NCBI RefSeq assembly: GCF_016908975.1
Contig: NZ_JAFBEX010000001.1
Location: 366,686 to 430,685, forward strand
DNA length: 64,000 nt
Direction of reading: 5' to 3'
From: Neobacillus cucumis
GTDB taxonomy: Bacteria; Bacillota; Bacilli; Bacillales; Cytobacillaceae
The position numbers were made by a program, and so were the translations under genes. Of this stretch, positions 26,281-35,350 are shown one piece after another; positions within the stretch are counted from its first letter, which is position 1, and every line of letters begins with the position of its first letter. The notes beneath the pieces are model-generated. The model did no database searches. It had not been told where the DNA came from and saw only the letters and a program-made list of their open reading frames with translations.

Positions 26281-27300
26281 ATGAAAAAGATAAAATCTTC
26301 TATTATTCTATTTTCTATATTTACTAGTTTACTAATAGCCGGATGCTCTAACTCCTCGAATCAAAGTTCGGGGAGTGCAAAAGCAAACGGCAAAGAATCC
26401 AATACCATTCGAATGGCCATCGATACAGCTGCAGGAGGCTCGCTTCAATTTAGGCAAGCCGAAAAACAAGGCTTTTTTAAACAACAAAATGTCGATGCTA
26501 AGCTTTCCAATTTTGCCATGGGCGTAGATACGATCAATGCTGTTTTAACAGAGCAAGCAGATACCGGCATTGCCGCTGATTATGTTGCCATTAATTCATT
26601 GGCAAAGGGAGATTTGGTAGTAGTAGCAACCCTAACGAGAGGAAATGAAAAGACTCAAAAGGCCAATCAACTGCTTGCAACTGGCAATATTAAAAGCGCT
26701 GCTGACCTAAAAGGAAAGAAAATAGGAGTCAATAAAGGAACCGTTAATGAATACGTTTGGGCGCAGTATCTGAAAGCCCATGATTTAAGCGAAAAAGATG
26801 TCACCTATGTTCCTTATAGTACACCAGATGAAGCGATTGTTGGTGTGAAAAAAGGAGATATTGATGCAGTATGGGTGAGCGGTGCCCTTTTAGAAAAATT
26901 TAAAAGCATTAGCGGTGTTCATCAAATTGATGATTTAACTGGAGCTGGAGTAACGATTGATAGTTATCTTCTTGCTAAGAAATCGTTGGTTGAAGAAAAT
27001 CCTAAAGCCGTTGAAAATGCATTAAAAGCCCTCAACGAAGGGGTCCAATATGTTCAAGATCATAAAGAAGACACAGCCAAGCTTGCATTTGAACAACTAA
27101 AACTACCAGAAGACGGTGTTTTAAAGGATCTTGATAGAAATAATTATGTTCTCGGCTTTACCAAGGAAGATGCTGCCCATTTAGAGGATATGAAAAAGTG
27201 GATGGAAGATAAAGGGATATTGAGCAAGTCTTTTAATTTGGATGATAAGTTGAGTTTAGATCCACTTAAAAAGGCATTACCTGAGTCTGTTAACTATTAA
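26281..27300 (+). CDS. ssuA: SsuA/TauA-type ABC transporter substrate-binding lipoprotein
   Basis: This 339-aa lipoprotein has a signal ending LLIAGC (Cys about 22) and an NMT1/SsuA-like fold: MAIDTAAGGSLQFRQAEKQGFFKQQNVDAKL, ADTGIAADYVAI, GKKIGVNKGTVNEYVWAQYL and VGVKKGDIDAVWV. ATG 26281 is preferred (AAGGGGCTG upstream) over an ATG at 26233 inside the previous gene. With SsuB and SsuC it forms an importer for organosulfur compounds; the sulfur link rests on the shared leaders and the arylsulfotransferase neighbour. Confidence 0.82.
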   Translation: MKKIKSSIILFSIFTSLLIAGCSNSSNQSSGSAKANGKESNTIRMAIDTAAGGSLQFRQAEKQGFFKQQNVDAKLSNFAMGVDTINAVLTEQADTGIAADYVAINSLAKGDLVVVATLTRGNEKTQKANQLLATGNIKSAADLKGKKIGVNKGTVNEYVWAQYLKAHDLSEKDVTYVPYSTPDEAIVGVKKGDIDAVWVSGALLEKFKSISGVHQIDDLTGAGVTIDSYLLAKKSLVEENPKAVENALKALNEGVQYVQDHKEDTAKLAFEQLKLPEDGVLKDLDRNNYVLGFTKEDAAHLEDMKKWMEDKGILSKSFNLDDKLSLDPLKKALPESVNY

Positions 27301-27302
27301 GA

Positions 27303-27427
27303 AAAGCATAAGTGCCTTGATCAGCCCTGTCCAGCATAAGACCAGCCGCCCGAAAGGTTGCTTTTTAACCTTTTGGACAGATTGGCTGTTGACCATCCAG
27401 GGCTAGGCGCTAGTGCTAGACAATTCT
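27303..27427. repeat. long intergenic repeat inside the ssu operon
   Basis: It begins GAAAAGCATAAGTGCCTTGA and ends GGCGCTAGTGCTAGACAATT, matching the ends of the family at 19255 and 20113. It fills the gap between ssuA and ssuB and contains an internal CCAGCCGCC..GGCTG inverted pair. It may attenuate or process the mRNA. Confidence 0.7.
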
Positions 27428-27470
27428 CAAAGTCCAAAACTTTTATACTATTAAAAAAGGAGGGGGCCTT

Positions 27471-28244
27471 ATGAATACTGCCCTTAAAGAAATTGAAAAT
27501 CCCCCAGTAATTTCTATTTCTGGGTTATCTCAATCGTTTAATGGGAATTCTACCTATATTTTAGAGAATGTAAATTTAACGATTGAACGCGGTGAATTTT
27601 ATATCCTGCTAGGTCCCAGCGGCTGCGGAAAGTCAACACTGCTTAGCATCATAGCAGGATTTATTAAAAATACGGCTGGAGATATTTTAGTAGATAATGA
27701 AAAAGTCCATAAGCCTGGTAGAAATCGTGGCGTTGTCTTCCAGCAAGCTGATTCCGCCCTCTTTCCGTGGTTAACCGTTAAAGAAAATGTGGAGTTCGGG
27801 TTAAAAATGGAGAAAGTTCGAAAAACCATTCGGGAGGAAAAATCCTCCTCCTTTATTGAACTTGTTGGCTTAAAAGGACATGAAGGGAAATTTCCAAAGG
27901 AACTCTCTGGAGGAATGAAGCAGCGTGTCCAATTAGCACGGGTGTTAGCCAATGACCCTGATATTCTACTAATGGATGAACCTTTTGGCGCTCTAGATGC
28001 CATGACCCGACGAACGATGCAGCAAGAATTGGTGAGAATTTGGAAAGAAACGAATAAAACGATTATTTTTGTTACCCATGACATTCAAGAAGCACTTTTA
28101 CTTGGTCAAAGAGTTGGTGTTATGTCTGTTGGTCCTTCTTCCAATATCTCTACAGTATATGAAATTCCTTTAGCCTATCCAAGAGATTTCACAGACAAAG
28201 AATTTCATCATCTTTATCAACAAATCCAATCACATTTTGATTAA
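27471..28244 (+). CDS. ssuB: SsuB/TauB-type ABC transporter ATP-binding protein
   Basis: This 257-aa ATPase has Walker A GPSGCGKST (48-56), a Q-loop VVFQQADSALFPWLTVKENV, signature LSGGMKQRVQLAR, Walker B ILLMDEP and switch His in FVTHDIQEALLLG. The pattern fits the nitrate/sulfonate/taurine subfamily. AAGGAGGGGG lies before the ATG. The C-terminus is followed 16 bp later by ssuC. Confidence 0.88.
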   Translation: MNTALKEIENPPVISISGLSQSFNGNSTYILENVNLTIERGEFYILLGPSGCGKSTLLSIIAGFIKNTAGDILVDNEKVHKPGRNRGVVFQQADSALFPWLTVKENVEFGLKMEKVRKTIREEKSSSFIELVGLKGHEGKFPKELSGGMKQRVQLARVLANDPDILLMDEPFGALDAMTRRTMQQELVRIWKETNKTIIFVTHDIQEALLLGQRVGVMSVGPSSNISTVYEIPLAYPRDFTDKEFHHLYQQIQSHFD

Positions 28245-28260
28245 AAGGAGGGAAAAAGAA

Positions 28261-29085
28261 GTGTACGCACAAAGAAACGAAATAAAAAGAAACCAAACTT
28301 CCATGCCGAAAATTCGATTCCAGTTTTCTCTTATAAAACTGATCTTAAAGAGTGGCTTGTTAGGCTGGCTAGTAGTCCTTTTGATTTGGAGCATTGCTGC
28401 TGCCCTTTCTGATCCCCAGTTTTTGCCGAGTCCATTAGTCGTTTGGCAAGGCGCGGTGGACCTTAGCAAAGATGGATCCTTGTTCTATTTCATGTGGGCC
28501 AGCTTTTTAAGGGTGATTATTGGTTGGACGCTAGGGAATTTGATTGCCATCCCAATTGGTTTATTGATTGGTCGATTCACAGGTCTTAGAGTTTTGCTCG
28601 ATCCGATTATCAACTTTGTTCGCTTTATTCCTCCCCTTGCCTTTATTACCTTATTCATGCTTTGGTTCGGAATTGGTGAGCAATCCAAAATCTTTTTAAT
28701 TATGTATGCCACCTTTTTTATCGTAATCATCAATACGATTACTGGCGTCCTGTTTGTGGAAGAAGATAAAATTCGTTCCGCAAGAAGCATGGGAGCATCA
28801 GAAGTGCAAATCATGTTCCATATTATCATTCCTGCTTCACTACCCTATATCTTCACTGGAGCTAAACTTGCAATGGGCTCCTCCTTCATGGCCATCGTGG
28901 GAGCTGAAATGGTTGCCGCGAATGAAGGGATTGGCTACATGATTTGGAATGCAAGACTCTACTTTAAAACCGACTGGATCTTCGTCGGCCTCGTCACACT
29001 TGGCTTAATGGGCTTTTTCATGGACCGGGTCCTAACCCTAATTGGGAAAGTCGTACTCAAACGATATCAAGTCGTCAAAAAGTAA
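28261..29085 (+). CDS. ssuC: SsuC/TauC-type ABC transporter permease
   Basis: This 274-aa permease starts at GTG 28261, 8 nt after AAAGGAGGG; a TTG at 28237 overlaps ssuB and lacks a site. About six membrane helices and the coupling motif ARSMGASEVQIMFHIIIPASLPYIFTGAKLAMG are present. The ending IGYMIWNARLYFKTDWIFVGLVTLGLMGFFMDR is characteristic of SsuC/TauC/NrtB proteins. It is the last gene; a palindromic repeat follows directly. Confidence 0.88.
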   Translation: MYAQRNEIKRNQTSMPKIRFQFSLIKLILKSGLLGWLVVLLIWSIAAALSDPQFLPSPLVVWQGAVDLSKDGSLFYFMWASFLRVIIGWTLGNLIAIPIGLLIGRFTGLRVLLDPIINFVRFIPPLAFITLFMLWFGIGEQSKIFLIMYATFFIVIINTITGVLFVEEDKIRSARSMGASEVQIMFHIIIPASLPYIFTGAKLAMGSSFMAIVGAEMVAANEGIGYMIWNARLYFKTDWIFVGLVTLGLMGFFMDRVLTLIGKVVLKRYQVVKK

Positions 29086-29087
29086 TA

Positions 29088-29143
29088 GAATCATGGGGAC
29101 GGTTCTCCTGCTTCCGGAAGCAGGAGAACCGTCCCTTTGATTC
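29088..29143. repeat. GGGACGGTTCT-family palindromic repeat
   Basis: ATCATGGGGACGGTTCTCC pairs with GGAGAACCGTCCCTTTGATT, stem over 20 bp. It lies between convergent ssuC and hpaB and may terminate both. Confidence 0.85.
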
Positions 29144-29150
29144 CTTCACT

Positions 29151-30593
29151 TCAATCTAACTCTAAGAATTCACTTATTCTATCAACATAGCGATCTTTTG
29201 AATAGGTTCTATATAAACTACTGGATAAGCGGATAGGATCACCAAAAAAGTATCGTTCATAATGGGTTTGTCTTGTACCAAATGAGCTCATAGTAAGATC
29301 CCATGCCAAGCGGAAGACCTTAACTCGGTTCTCAGCCGTCATACATTGTGCTTGGAGATATTGGTCCAGGTCTGCCCTAATTTCAGAATCAAAGGCTTTC
29401 TCGCTTGGTAATGACACCATCCCGCTAGCCCCAATCAATTGAACAATTTCGCTGAAACGGGGATATATTTGCGGGAAAATGTTACAGGCTACCTGCAGGG
29501 GCATCATACTAGGACGCATCAACCCCCACTCATCTATTTCTGCATCATTCTCTGACTTTTCTAACAGCGCTTTCAACGTTTCAAGACCTACAATGATTTC
29601 GGATAGTTTCCCATGAATATGTTGATACTCACTTACATTTATCGTTTGGACCAGAAGTTGAGCCACGCCAAGGATAAATTCTGTTTTAACGATTTGTCTT
29701 GTGACAACTTGATGGTAAGCAAAGGTATGAAAGGAACTTCGATTCATGAAATCTATCGCTGCTTCCACGTTATCGTAGAAGAATACTCGATCCCATGGGA
29801 CTAGTACATTATCAAAAACAACAATCGAATCCATTTCCTCATAACGAGAGCTAAGCGGATGATTAAAAGATGATTCTCCCCCCACAAAAGACTCTCTGCC
29901 AATAAATTTTAATCCTTTTGTATTGGAAGGAATGGAAAAGGCAAAGGCTTCATCGGTATCAAGAAATAAACTTGGAGCCGAAATGACCAACACCTCATCC
30001 GTTAAACCACCTTGAGTAGCAAGTAACCGAGCCCCTTTTATGACAATTCCTTTTTCATTTCGATCGATAACCTTAGCTGAGATTGGCTGGTCAGAGTATT
30101 CCAAATAGCCTTGGGAACGATTTACTTGGGGTGTAATAAATGTATGTGTGAACGAGAGGTCTTCATCCATGGCTCTTTCATATAGGGATTGAATATTTTC
30201 AGGGAAGCAATTTTTTCTATTTTTTAATAGGGGTGCTGATGAGGCGAAACTCATAATTGCAGTATTCATATAATCCGGACTTCTTCCCATTAATCCATGG
30301 GTAGAAAGCGCCCATTGTTCAATCATCTTTCTTCTACTCTTTAAATCTTCTTTTGTTTTTGGCTGCAAATACGACATGCCAATCGGTTCTTCTTTATTTG
30401 GTAAAAAGAAAGTCATCTCCGGTTTAAGAGAAGGGTCATTTTGCAAATCATAAAGAGATGCCTTTGAGTTCAGTATCCCTTTAAAGGCAGGGTGCTCAGA
30501 TATTTTCCCCTTGACCTTTTCCCCATCAACCCAAATTTCATTTTTCATCTTATTTAAACGATCAATAAACTCTTTTCCATTAATGATTCCCAT
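29151..30593 (-). CDS. hpaB: 4-hydroxyphenylacetate 3-monooxygenase oxygenase component (HpaB family)
   Basis: This 480-aa FADH2-dependent aromatic hydroxylase of the two-component HpaB/YoaI family has the acyl-CoA-dehydrogenase-like fold. Family segments visible are HGLMGRSPDYMNTAIMSF, THTFITPQVNRS, GGLTDEVLVIS, VVFDNVLVPWDRVFFY and FGTRQTHYERYFFGDP. No flavin reductase partner (HpaC) lies nearby. It converges on the ssu operon; whether it acts on desulfurised aromatics is only an inference. Confidence 0.88.
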   Translation of the reverse strand: MGIINGKEFIDRLNKMKNEIWVDGEKVKGKISEHPAFKGILNSKASLYDLQNDPSLKPEMTFFLPNKEEPIGMSYLQPKTKEDLKSRRKMIEQWALSTHGLMGRSPDYMNTAIMSFASSAPLLKNRKNCFPENIQSLYERAMDEDLSFTHTFITPQVNRSQGYLEYSDQPISAKVIDRNEKGIVIKGARLLATQGGLTDEVLVISAPSLFLDTDEAFAFSIPSNTKGLKFIGRESFVGGESSFNHPLSSRYEEMDSIVVFDNVLVPWDRVFFYDNVEAAIDFMNRSSFHTFAYHQVVTRQIVKTEFILGVAQLLVQTINVSEYQHIHGKLSEIIVGLETLKALLEKSENDAEIDEWGLMRPSMMPLQVACNIFPQIYPRFSEIVQLIGASGMVSLPSEKAFDSEIRADLDQYLQAQCMTAENRVKVFRLAWDLTMSSFGTRQTHYERYFFGDPIRLSSSLYRTYSKDRYVDRISEFLELD

Positions 30594-30717
30594 TTTCTCC
30601 TTACTCCCTTATGTGAGATACTTCCAAATCGTACTAGCATAGTTAGTCTTATTTTATTGAAAGTAAGGACAGCTTGTTCCTGTTGGAAAAGCCTTGTTTT
30701 AAAATGGGTGAAAACAT

Positions 30718-30788
30718 GGGAATCATGGGGACGGTTCTACTGCTTCCGAAGCAGTAGAACCGTCCCCATGATTCGTCCCCATGATTCC
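30718..30788. repeat. GGGACGGTTCT-family palindromic repeat with extra edge
   Basis: ATCATGGGGACGGTTCTAC pairs with GTAGAACCGTCCCCATGAT, followed by a second CGTCCCCATGATTCC fragment. It lies directly downstream of the sucrose hydrolase gene. Confidence 0.85.
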
Positions 30789-30794
30789 AAGATT

Positions 30795-32264
30795 CTAAAT
30801 ATCCCATTTGGCCGCATGGAATAACGTGCTGCCACCCTCCGCAAAGAAACGAATTTCTCTGCTGTCTGTTTTAGGGAAAATCCGGCTCGTAAATACTTCT
30901 TCTCCATCATTGATAAAAATTTCTACAGAAGAGATATCCACAAATAAATGAAACTTAATTTTAGGGGCATCCAGTGAACACTTCCGTTCTGTCCCGAATG
31001 CTTCCCCGACCGGTGCCCCAGAATGAGTCCGATTTAATACAATCTTTTTCTGGCGTGCATCATATTTAAGAATGGTTCTTTCATTATCTCCTGCTCTGAA
31101 CTCTATACCAAATTCATCCGCATCAAAATCTTCAAATTCACAAACCATTTCAAAGGTCGTTCCAGTGAAATGATTATACACCTTCTTTTCCTGGTCCAAG
31201 ACATCTCGAATCTGTTGTTGTTCCTTACGGAGAGATTGAAGTTCCTTTACTGGCTGTTGGATTAGTTTGTCACCGCGAATCGTTACTTCCCTGGGTAACG
31301 TCAAGCAATGGGCCCAACCGCTTTGATCTGTCGGATAATCAATTTCCGGCAATCCCATCCACCCTATTAAAATTCGGCGGCCGTCTGGTGCTATCATTGT
31401 TTGTGGAGCATAAAAATCAAAGCCTCTATCTAACTCCTGAAAAGCATTATGCGTAAATGTTCGATCCTTTACATCCAAGCGAGTACCAAGAAGATAACCT
31501 GATTGATAAATATTATGGTAATGATCGCCATCCGGTTTTAACCCCTGAGGAGAAAAAATCAAGACACCTTTATCCTGCAGTACAAAATAATCTGGGCATT
31601 CCCACATATAGCCAAACGAAGGTAAATTGGTCTGGACTTCCCCTGCAAATTCCCAATGAAGTAAATCTAATGAGCGATACAAAACTACACAACCAGTTTC
31701 ATTTTCCCGCTGTGCACCAATGACCGCATAAAATTCCTTTCCTTCTTTCCAGACTTTAGGGTCACGGAAGTGGTCCGTATAACCAATCGGCACCTTATCA
31801 ATCACAGGCTCCGACGACTTTTCAATTTTCCCTGTTTTATCCATAGTGGCAAGGCATTGATAAGGGTGTCTTCCCCATTCCTCATCACGGGCATTGCCGG
31901 TATAAAGTAAATGCAATTTCCCATCATGTTCGATGGCACTTCCTGAATAAGCACCATGGCTATCGTAGCGATTAGATGGTTCAATTCCAATCCCAACGTT
32001 CGACCAATGAACCAAATCCTTTGACTTCGTGTGATACCAATACTTCAACCCGTGTACTGGTCCAAATGGAAACCATTGATAAAATAAGTGATATTCACCG
32101 TTATAGTAAGAAAAACCATTTGGATCATTCAATAGACCTGTTTCAGGTTGGATATGAAAGGTTTGCCGCCACTTACATTCCATCACTTCCGAACGCAATT
32201 TCAATAATTCTTCCTTGCTGGCATCCTCTATTTTTCGATAACGCTGTTCCTTAGTCCATTCCAT
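30795..32264 (-). CDS. scrB: sucrose-6-phosphate hydrolase (GH32)
   Basis: This 489-aa intracellular GH32 enzyme cleaves sucrose 6-phosphate to glucose 6-phosphate and fructose. The nucleophile Asp47 lies in GLLNDPNGF, the FRDPKVW motif and the acid/base Glu in WECPDYF are present, and a C-terminal beta-sandwich ends the chain. ATG 32264 has AAAGGAG upstream; an upstream extension lacks support. It is the last gene of scrR-scrA-scrB. In B. subtilis the homologue is SacA. Confidence 0.92.
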   Translation of the reverse strand: MEWTKEQRYRKIEDASKEELLKLRSEVMECKWRQTFHIQPETGLLNDPNGFSYYNGEYHLFYQWFPFGPVHGLKYWYHTKSKDLVHWSNVGIGIEPSNRYDSHGAYSGSAIEHDGKLHLLYTGNARDEEWGRHPYQCLATMDKTGKIEKSSEPVIDKVPIGYTDHFRDPKVWKEGKEFYAVIGAQRENETGCVVLYRSLDLLHWEFAGEVQTNLPSFGYMWECPDYFVLQDKGVLIFSPQGLKPDGDHYHNIYQSGYLLGTRLDVKDRTFTHNAFQELDRGFDFYAPQTMIAPDGRRILIGWMGLPEIDYPTDQSGWAHCLTLPREVTIRGDKLIQQPVKELQSLRKEQQQIRDVLDQEKKVYNHFTGTTFEMVCEFEDFDADEFGIEFRAGDNERTILKYDARQKKIVLNRTHSGAPVGEAFGTERKCSLDAPKIKFHLFVDISSVEIFINDGEEVFTSRIFPKTDSREIRFFAEGGSTLFHAAKWDI

Positions 32265-32325
32265 GCTGTCAAACTCCTTTAACCAATAAAGGAGAATCAT
32301 CTGATTCCCCCTCATCCTGATTGAT

Positions 32326-33774
32326 TTATGCTACTGACTTCTCAATATTCACATTATTTTTTTTAGCATCATACTTCGCTAATATAAGGGTAACAGTAAA
32401 GGCTACAGCTATCGAAATGACCATTCCAATCACATAATATAGAATGGAACCAGGCTTCATTGAAATGATTCCAGGAAGACCCGCAGCTCCTAACGCAATC
32501 GCTTTTACCTTAAAAAATGTGACAAAGCCTGAAGCGACACCAGATCCAATAATCGCTCCTATAAACGGATATTTCAGTTTTAAGTTGATTCCGAACATCG
32601 CAGGCTCAGTAATACCTAGTAGTGCTGAAATTCCTGAAGCTGAAGCAAGACTCTTAAGCTTTTTATCTTTGGTCACAAGTAATACTGCAAGAGTTGCCGC
32701 ACCTTGAGCTACGTTAGACATCGCCGCGATTGGGAAAAGAAACGATCCACCCGTTTTGGCGATATCAGAAATAAGTTGTGTTTCAACAGCCACAAAGCTC
32801 TGATGCATACCTGTGATTACGATTGGTGCATAGAATAGCCCTAAAATTACACCGCCGACAAATCCTGTTGTGTCATACAGCCAAACAAGTCCATCCGTAA
32901 AGAGGTTGCCAGCTGTCCTCATAACTGGTCCTACAAGGGTAAAAGTTAAAACAGCCGTTACCAAAATCGATAATAGTGGTGTCAATAGATTATCTAATGC
33001 AGAAGGAATTACCTTACGTAAACTAATTTCAATTTTTGCTAGAATAAAAGATGCGGCTAACACGGGTAACACTGTGCCTTGGTATCCTACCTTTTCAATA
33101 TCAAATCCGAGTATATGCCAGACGGGTACTTTATGATCCACTAAAGCGGCTCCGTAGCTATACGCATTTAACAAATCCGGATGCACCATAATCATGCCAA
33201 GAGCGGCTCCTAAATAAGCATTTCCGCCAAATCGTTTTGTTGCAGAAAACCCTATTAATACTGGTAAAAATACAAATGCGGCATTCGCAAACGTATTAAT
33301 CATCGCCGCTAGGTCGGCAATTCCTGGGTTGGCATCGATTAAAGACTTTCCATCAATAAATAAATCTTTAGCTGTAAGTAAGTTATTTAATCCCATCAAT
33401 AGACCGCCCGCAACAATGGCTGGAATAATGGGAACAAAAATATCAGAAAGCAGTTTTACTAATTGCAATAATGGGTTTTGTTTTTTCGCCCCAGCATTTT
33501 TCACCTGACTCGTTGTCATCTCATTTATCCCTGTAAGATTTACAAGCCGTTTATATACTTCATTGACAATCCCCGAACCTAAAATAATTTGAAATTGTCC
33601 AGCTGTAGAAAACGTCCCCTTGACCGTCTCAATAGCATCTAATGCTTCTTGGTTTACTTTTTCTTCATCATGTAATACTAAACGGAGTCGAGTAGCACAA
33701 TGTGCTGCAGCTGAGACATTTTCTTTACCGCCAATTGCTTCCAAAATAGCTTTAGCTATCTTTTTGTGGTCCAT
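32326..33774 (-). CDS. scrA: sucrose-specific PTS EIIBC component
   Basis: This 482-aa permease phosphorylates sucrose during uptake. The N-terminal EIIB domain carries the phosphorylated Cys in SAAAHCATRLRLVLHDEEKVN (about residue 26). The EIIC membrane domain (about 105-475) has ten or so helices and the GITEPAMFGINLK motif. There is no EIIA domain, so it must borrow a glucose-type EIIA, as in B. subtilis SacP. AAAGGAG precedes the ATG. The intergenic operators upstream implicate ScrR. Confidence 0.92.
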   Translation of the reverse strand: MDHKKIAKAILEAIGGKENVSAAAHCATRLRLVLHDEEKVNQEALDAIETVKGTFSTAGQFQIILGSGIVNEVYKRLVNLTGINEMTTSQVKNAGAKKQNPLLQLVKLLSDIFVPIIPAIVAGGLLMGLNNLLTAKDLFIDGKSLIDANPGIADLAAMINTFANAAFVFLPVLIGFSATKRFGGNAYLGAALGMIMVHPDLLNAYSYGAALVDHKVPVWHILGFDIEKVGYQGTVLPVLAASFILAKIEISLRKVIPSALDNLLTPLLSILVTAVLTFTLVGPVMRTAGNLFTDGLVWLYDTTGFVGGVILGLFYAPIVITGMHQSFVAVETQLISDIAKTGGSFLFPIAAMSNVAQGAATLAVLLVTKDKKLKSLASASGISALLGITEPAMFGINLKLKYPFIGAIIGSGVASGFVTFFKVKAIALGAAGLPGIISMKPGSILYYVIGMVISIAVAFTVTLILAKYDAKKNNVNIEKSVA

Positions 33775-33842
33775 GATTCATTCTCCTTTGTTATAGGTTT
33801 TTTAGTATGTTTCCCCAAATCATTGATAAATTTTCTAAAAAT

Positions 33843-33941
33843 AGAACCGGTTCCATTGAGGGTTAAAAAAAGAGGTTCACAAGTTTTGGAACCGGTTCTA
33901 TTTTTATGTTTTGAAAAACGGTTCTTTTTGGAACCGATTCC
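33843..33941. promoter_or_regulatory. three palindromic operators of the sucrose operon
   Basis: Palindromes GAACCGGTTC at 33844-33853 and 33889-33898, and GGAACCGATTCC at 33930-33941, plus a half-site ACGGTTC near 33918. They lie between scrR and scrA and are LacI/GalR-type in form, so the adjacent ScrR is the likely binder. Confidence 0.8.
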
Positions 33942-33948
33942 AAACATA

Positions 33949-34944
33949 TTATAATTTATGATTCGCTAATTTGTCAACGCTTTCTCGTTCAATTATTTTA
34001 TGTTTTGATACAAGAAGGGGAGTTAATTCTTCATTATTAATTAATTTCACCATACTTTGGGCAGCCAATTGTCCTGCCTCTTTATAGAAAAACTGAACCG
34101 TTGTTAAGCTGGGATGGATAATCTCTGTTACATCATATCCTCCAAATCCGGTAACGGATATGTCTTCTGGTACTCGAATCCCTTTTAAATGGGCAGCTTT
34201 TATAACTCCGAGCGCTATGTTGTCGGTGGCACAAACTAGGATAGAAGGATTGAACTCATCAATAATTTCTGGTGCTTTTCTAATCGCTTCTGCCATCCTA
34301 AAGCTTGTCTCATAATATTTTACTTCACAGTCACCGGCCTCTTGAATAGCCTTTTTAAATCCTTCTTTTCTGTTTACACCGACTGCAATATCGTTTTCTG
34401 TCACACCTAAAAAGGCTATTTTCCGATGTCCTTTGGCCATTACATATTTGCCAATATCATAGCCAGCTTCAAAATCGTTATGAATGACACTATATACATC
34501 TTGATGCTGCTGCCCAACGAGGAGAATGGGTATTTGCAATGTCTGGAAAGCTTCGATGTGTGTATCCGTGATTTGGGTGGCTAACAAGATAATACCCGCC
34601 ACTTTTTGTCTGGCCATCGTATATATATTTTCAATTTCTCGTTCTAGATCCTGACTCGTGTTGGAAATGAGCATTTGGTAATTCAGTTCTCTTAGCTGTT
34701 CGTCTATTCCTATTAAAGTTTGCGAGGTAGCATAAGAATCAAGCCGAGGGACGATTGTCCCGATAATATTAGGTTTCTTAGCCTTTAAGCTTTGGGCAAA
34801 TGTATTGGGAACATAACCTGTTTCTTTTATTACTCTTTCAATCTTTTTTTTAGTTAGTTCACCGACAGACCCACCATTTAAATACCTAGAAACCGTACTT
34901 TTTGCAACACCTGACAAACGGGCTATGTCTGCAATGGTCTTCAT
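33949..34944 (-). CDS. scrR: LacI-family sucrose operon repressor
   Basis: This 331-aa regulator has an N-terminal LacI-type helix-turn-helix (MKTIADIARLSGVAKSTVSRYLNGG) and hinge (YVPNTFAQSLKAKKPNIIGTIVP), then a periplasmic-binding-protein-like sensor domain. It sits directly upstream of scrA-scrB on the same strand, with three GAACCGGTTC-type palindromes between. It probably represses scrAB until sucrose or a phosphorylated sugar binds. Confidence 0.88.
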   Translation of the reverse strand: MKTIADIARLSGVAKSTVSRYLNGGSVGELTKKKIERVIKETGYVPNTFAQSLKAKKPNIIGTIVPRLDSYATSQTLIGIDEQLRELNYQMLISNTSQDLEREIENIYTMARQKVAGIILLATQITDTHIEAFQTLQIPILLVGQQHQDVYSVIHNDFEAGYDIGKYVMAKGHRKIAFLGVTENDIAVGVNRKEGFKKAIQEAGDCEVKYYETSFRMAEAIRKAPEIIDEFNPSILVCATDNIALGVIKAAHLKGIRVPEDISVTGFGGYDVTEIIHPSLTTVQFFYKEAGQLAAQSMVKLINNEELTPLLVSKHKIIERESVDKLANHKL

Positions 34945-35054
34945 ATCTTCATCCCCATTTTCATCTGAACAATTCTCTTTTTCATTTTCTTATTTAGTAT
35001 AAAAGCTTTTTTCCCTTTAGGATAGTCATTTAGAATGTAAAATAATCAGGGGAA

Positions 35055-35143
35055 AATCATGGGGACGGTTCTACTGCTTCCGAAGCAGTAGAACCGTCCC
35101 CGTATTTTCTTTATGGAATCAAGAGAACCGTCCCTATGATTCC
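35055..35143. repeat. GGGACGGTTCT-family repeat plus a second half copy
   Basis: A full palindrome (35055-35104) is followed after TTTTCTTTAT by GGAATCAAGAGAACCGTCCC, a lone right arm. It lies between the divergent scrR and GH3 genes. Confidence 0.85.
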
Positions 35144-35236
35144 ACCCATGATCCTATGACAATATAATCCAGCTATTAGCAATATTGTCCATGCTTTTCC
35201 TAATCTGTGATTTAGAGTAGCGGTTTATGATTATTA

Positions 35237-35250
35237 TGTAAGCGATTCCA
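35237..35250 (+). promoter_or_regulatory. cre site (CcpA) upstream of the GH3 gene
   Basis: TGTAAGCGATTCCA matches the consensus TGWAANCGNTNWCA at 13 of 14 positions, about 100 bp before the start. Carbon catabolite repression of the glycosidase is the expected effect. Confidence 0.65.
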
Positions 35251-35350
35251 CTAATAAAGAAAGGAGCAACTTTAAATCTAGAAAACTACATAGTTTCTTA
35301 AGTTCTTGAATGAAACTAAAAAAATCTCAATTATGAAAGAAGAGGGAAAA

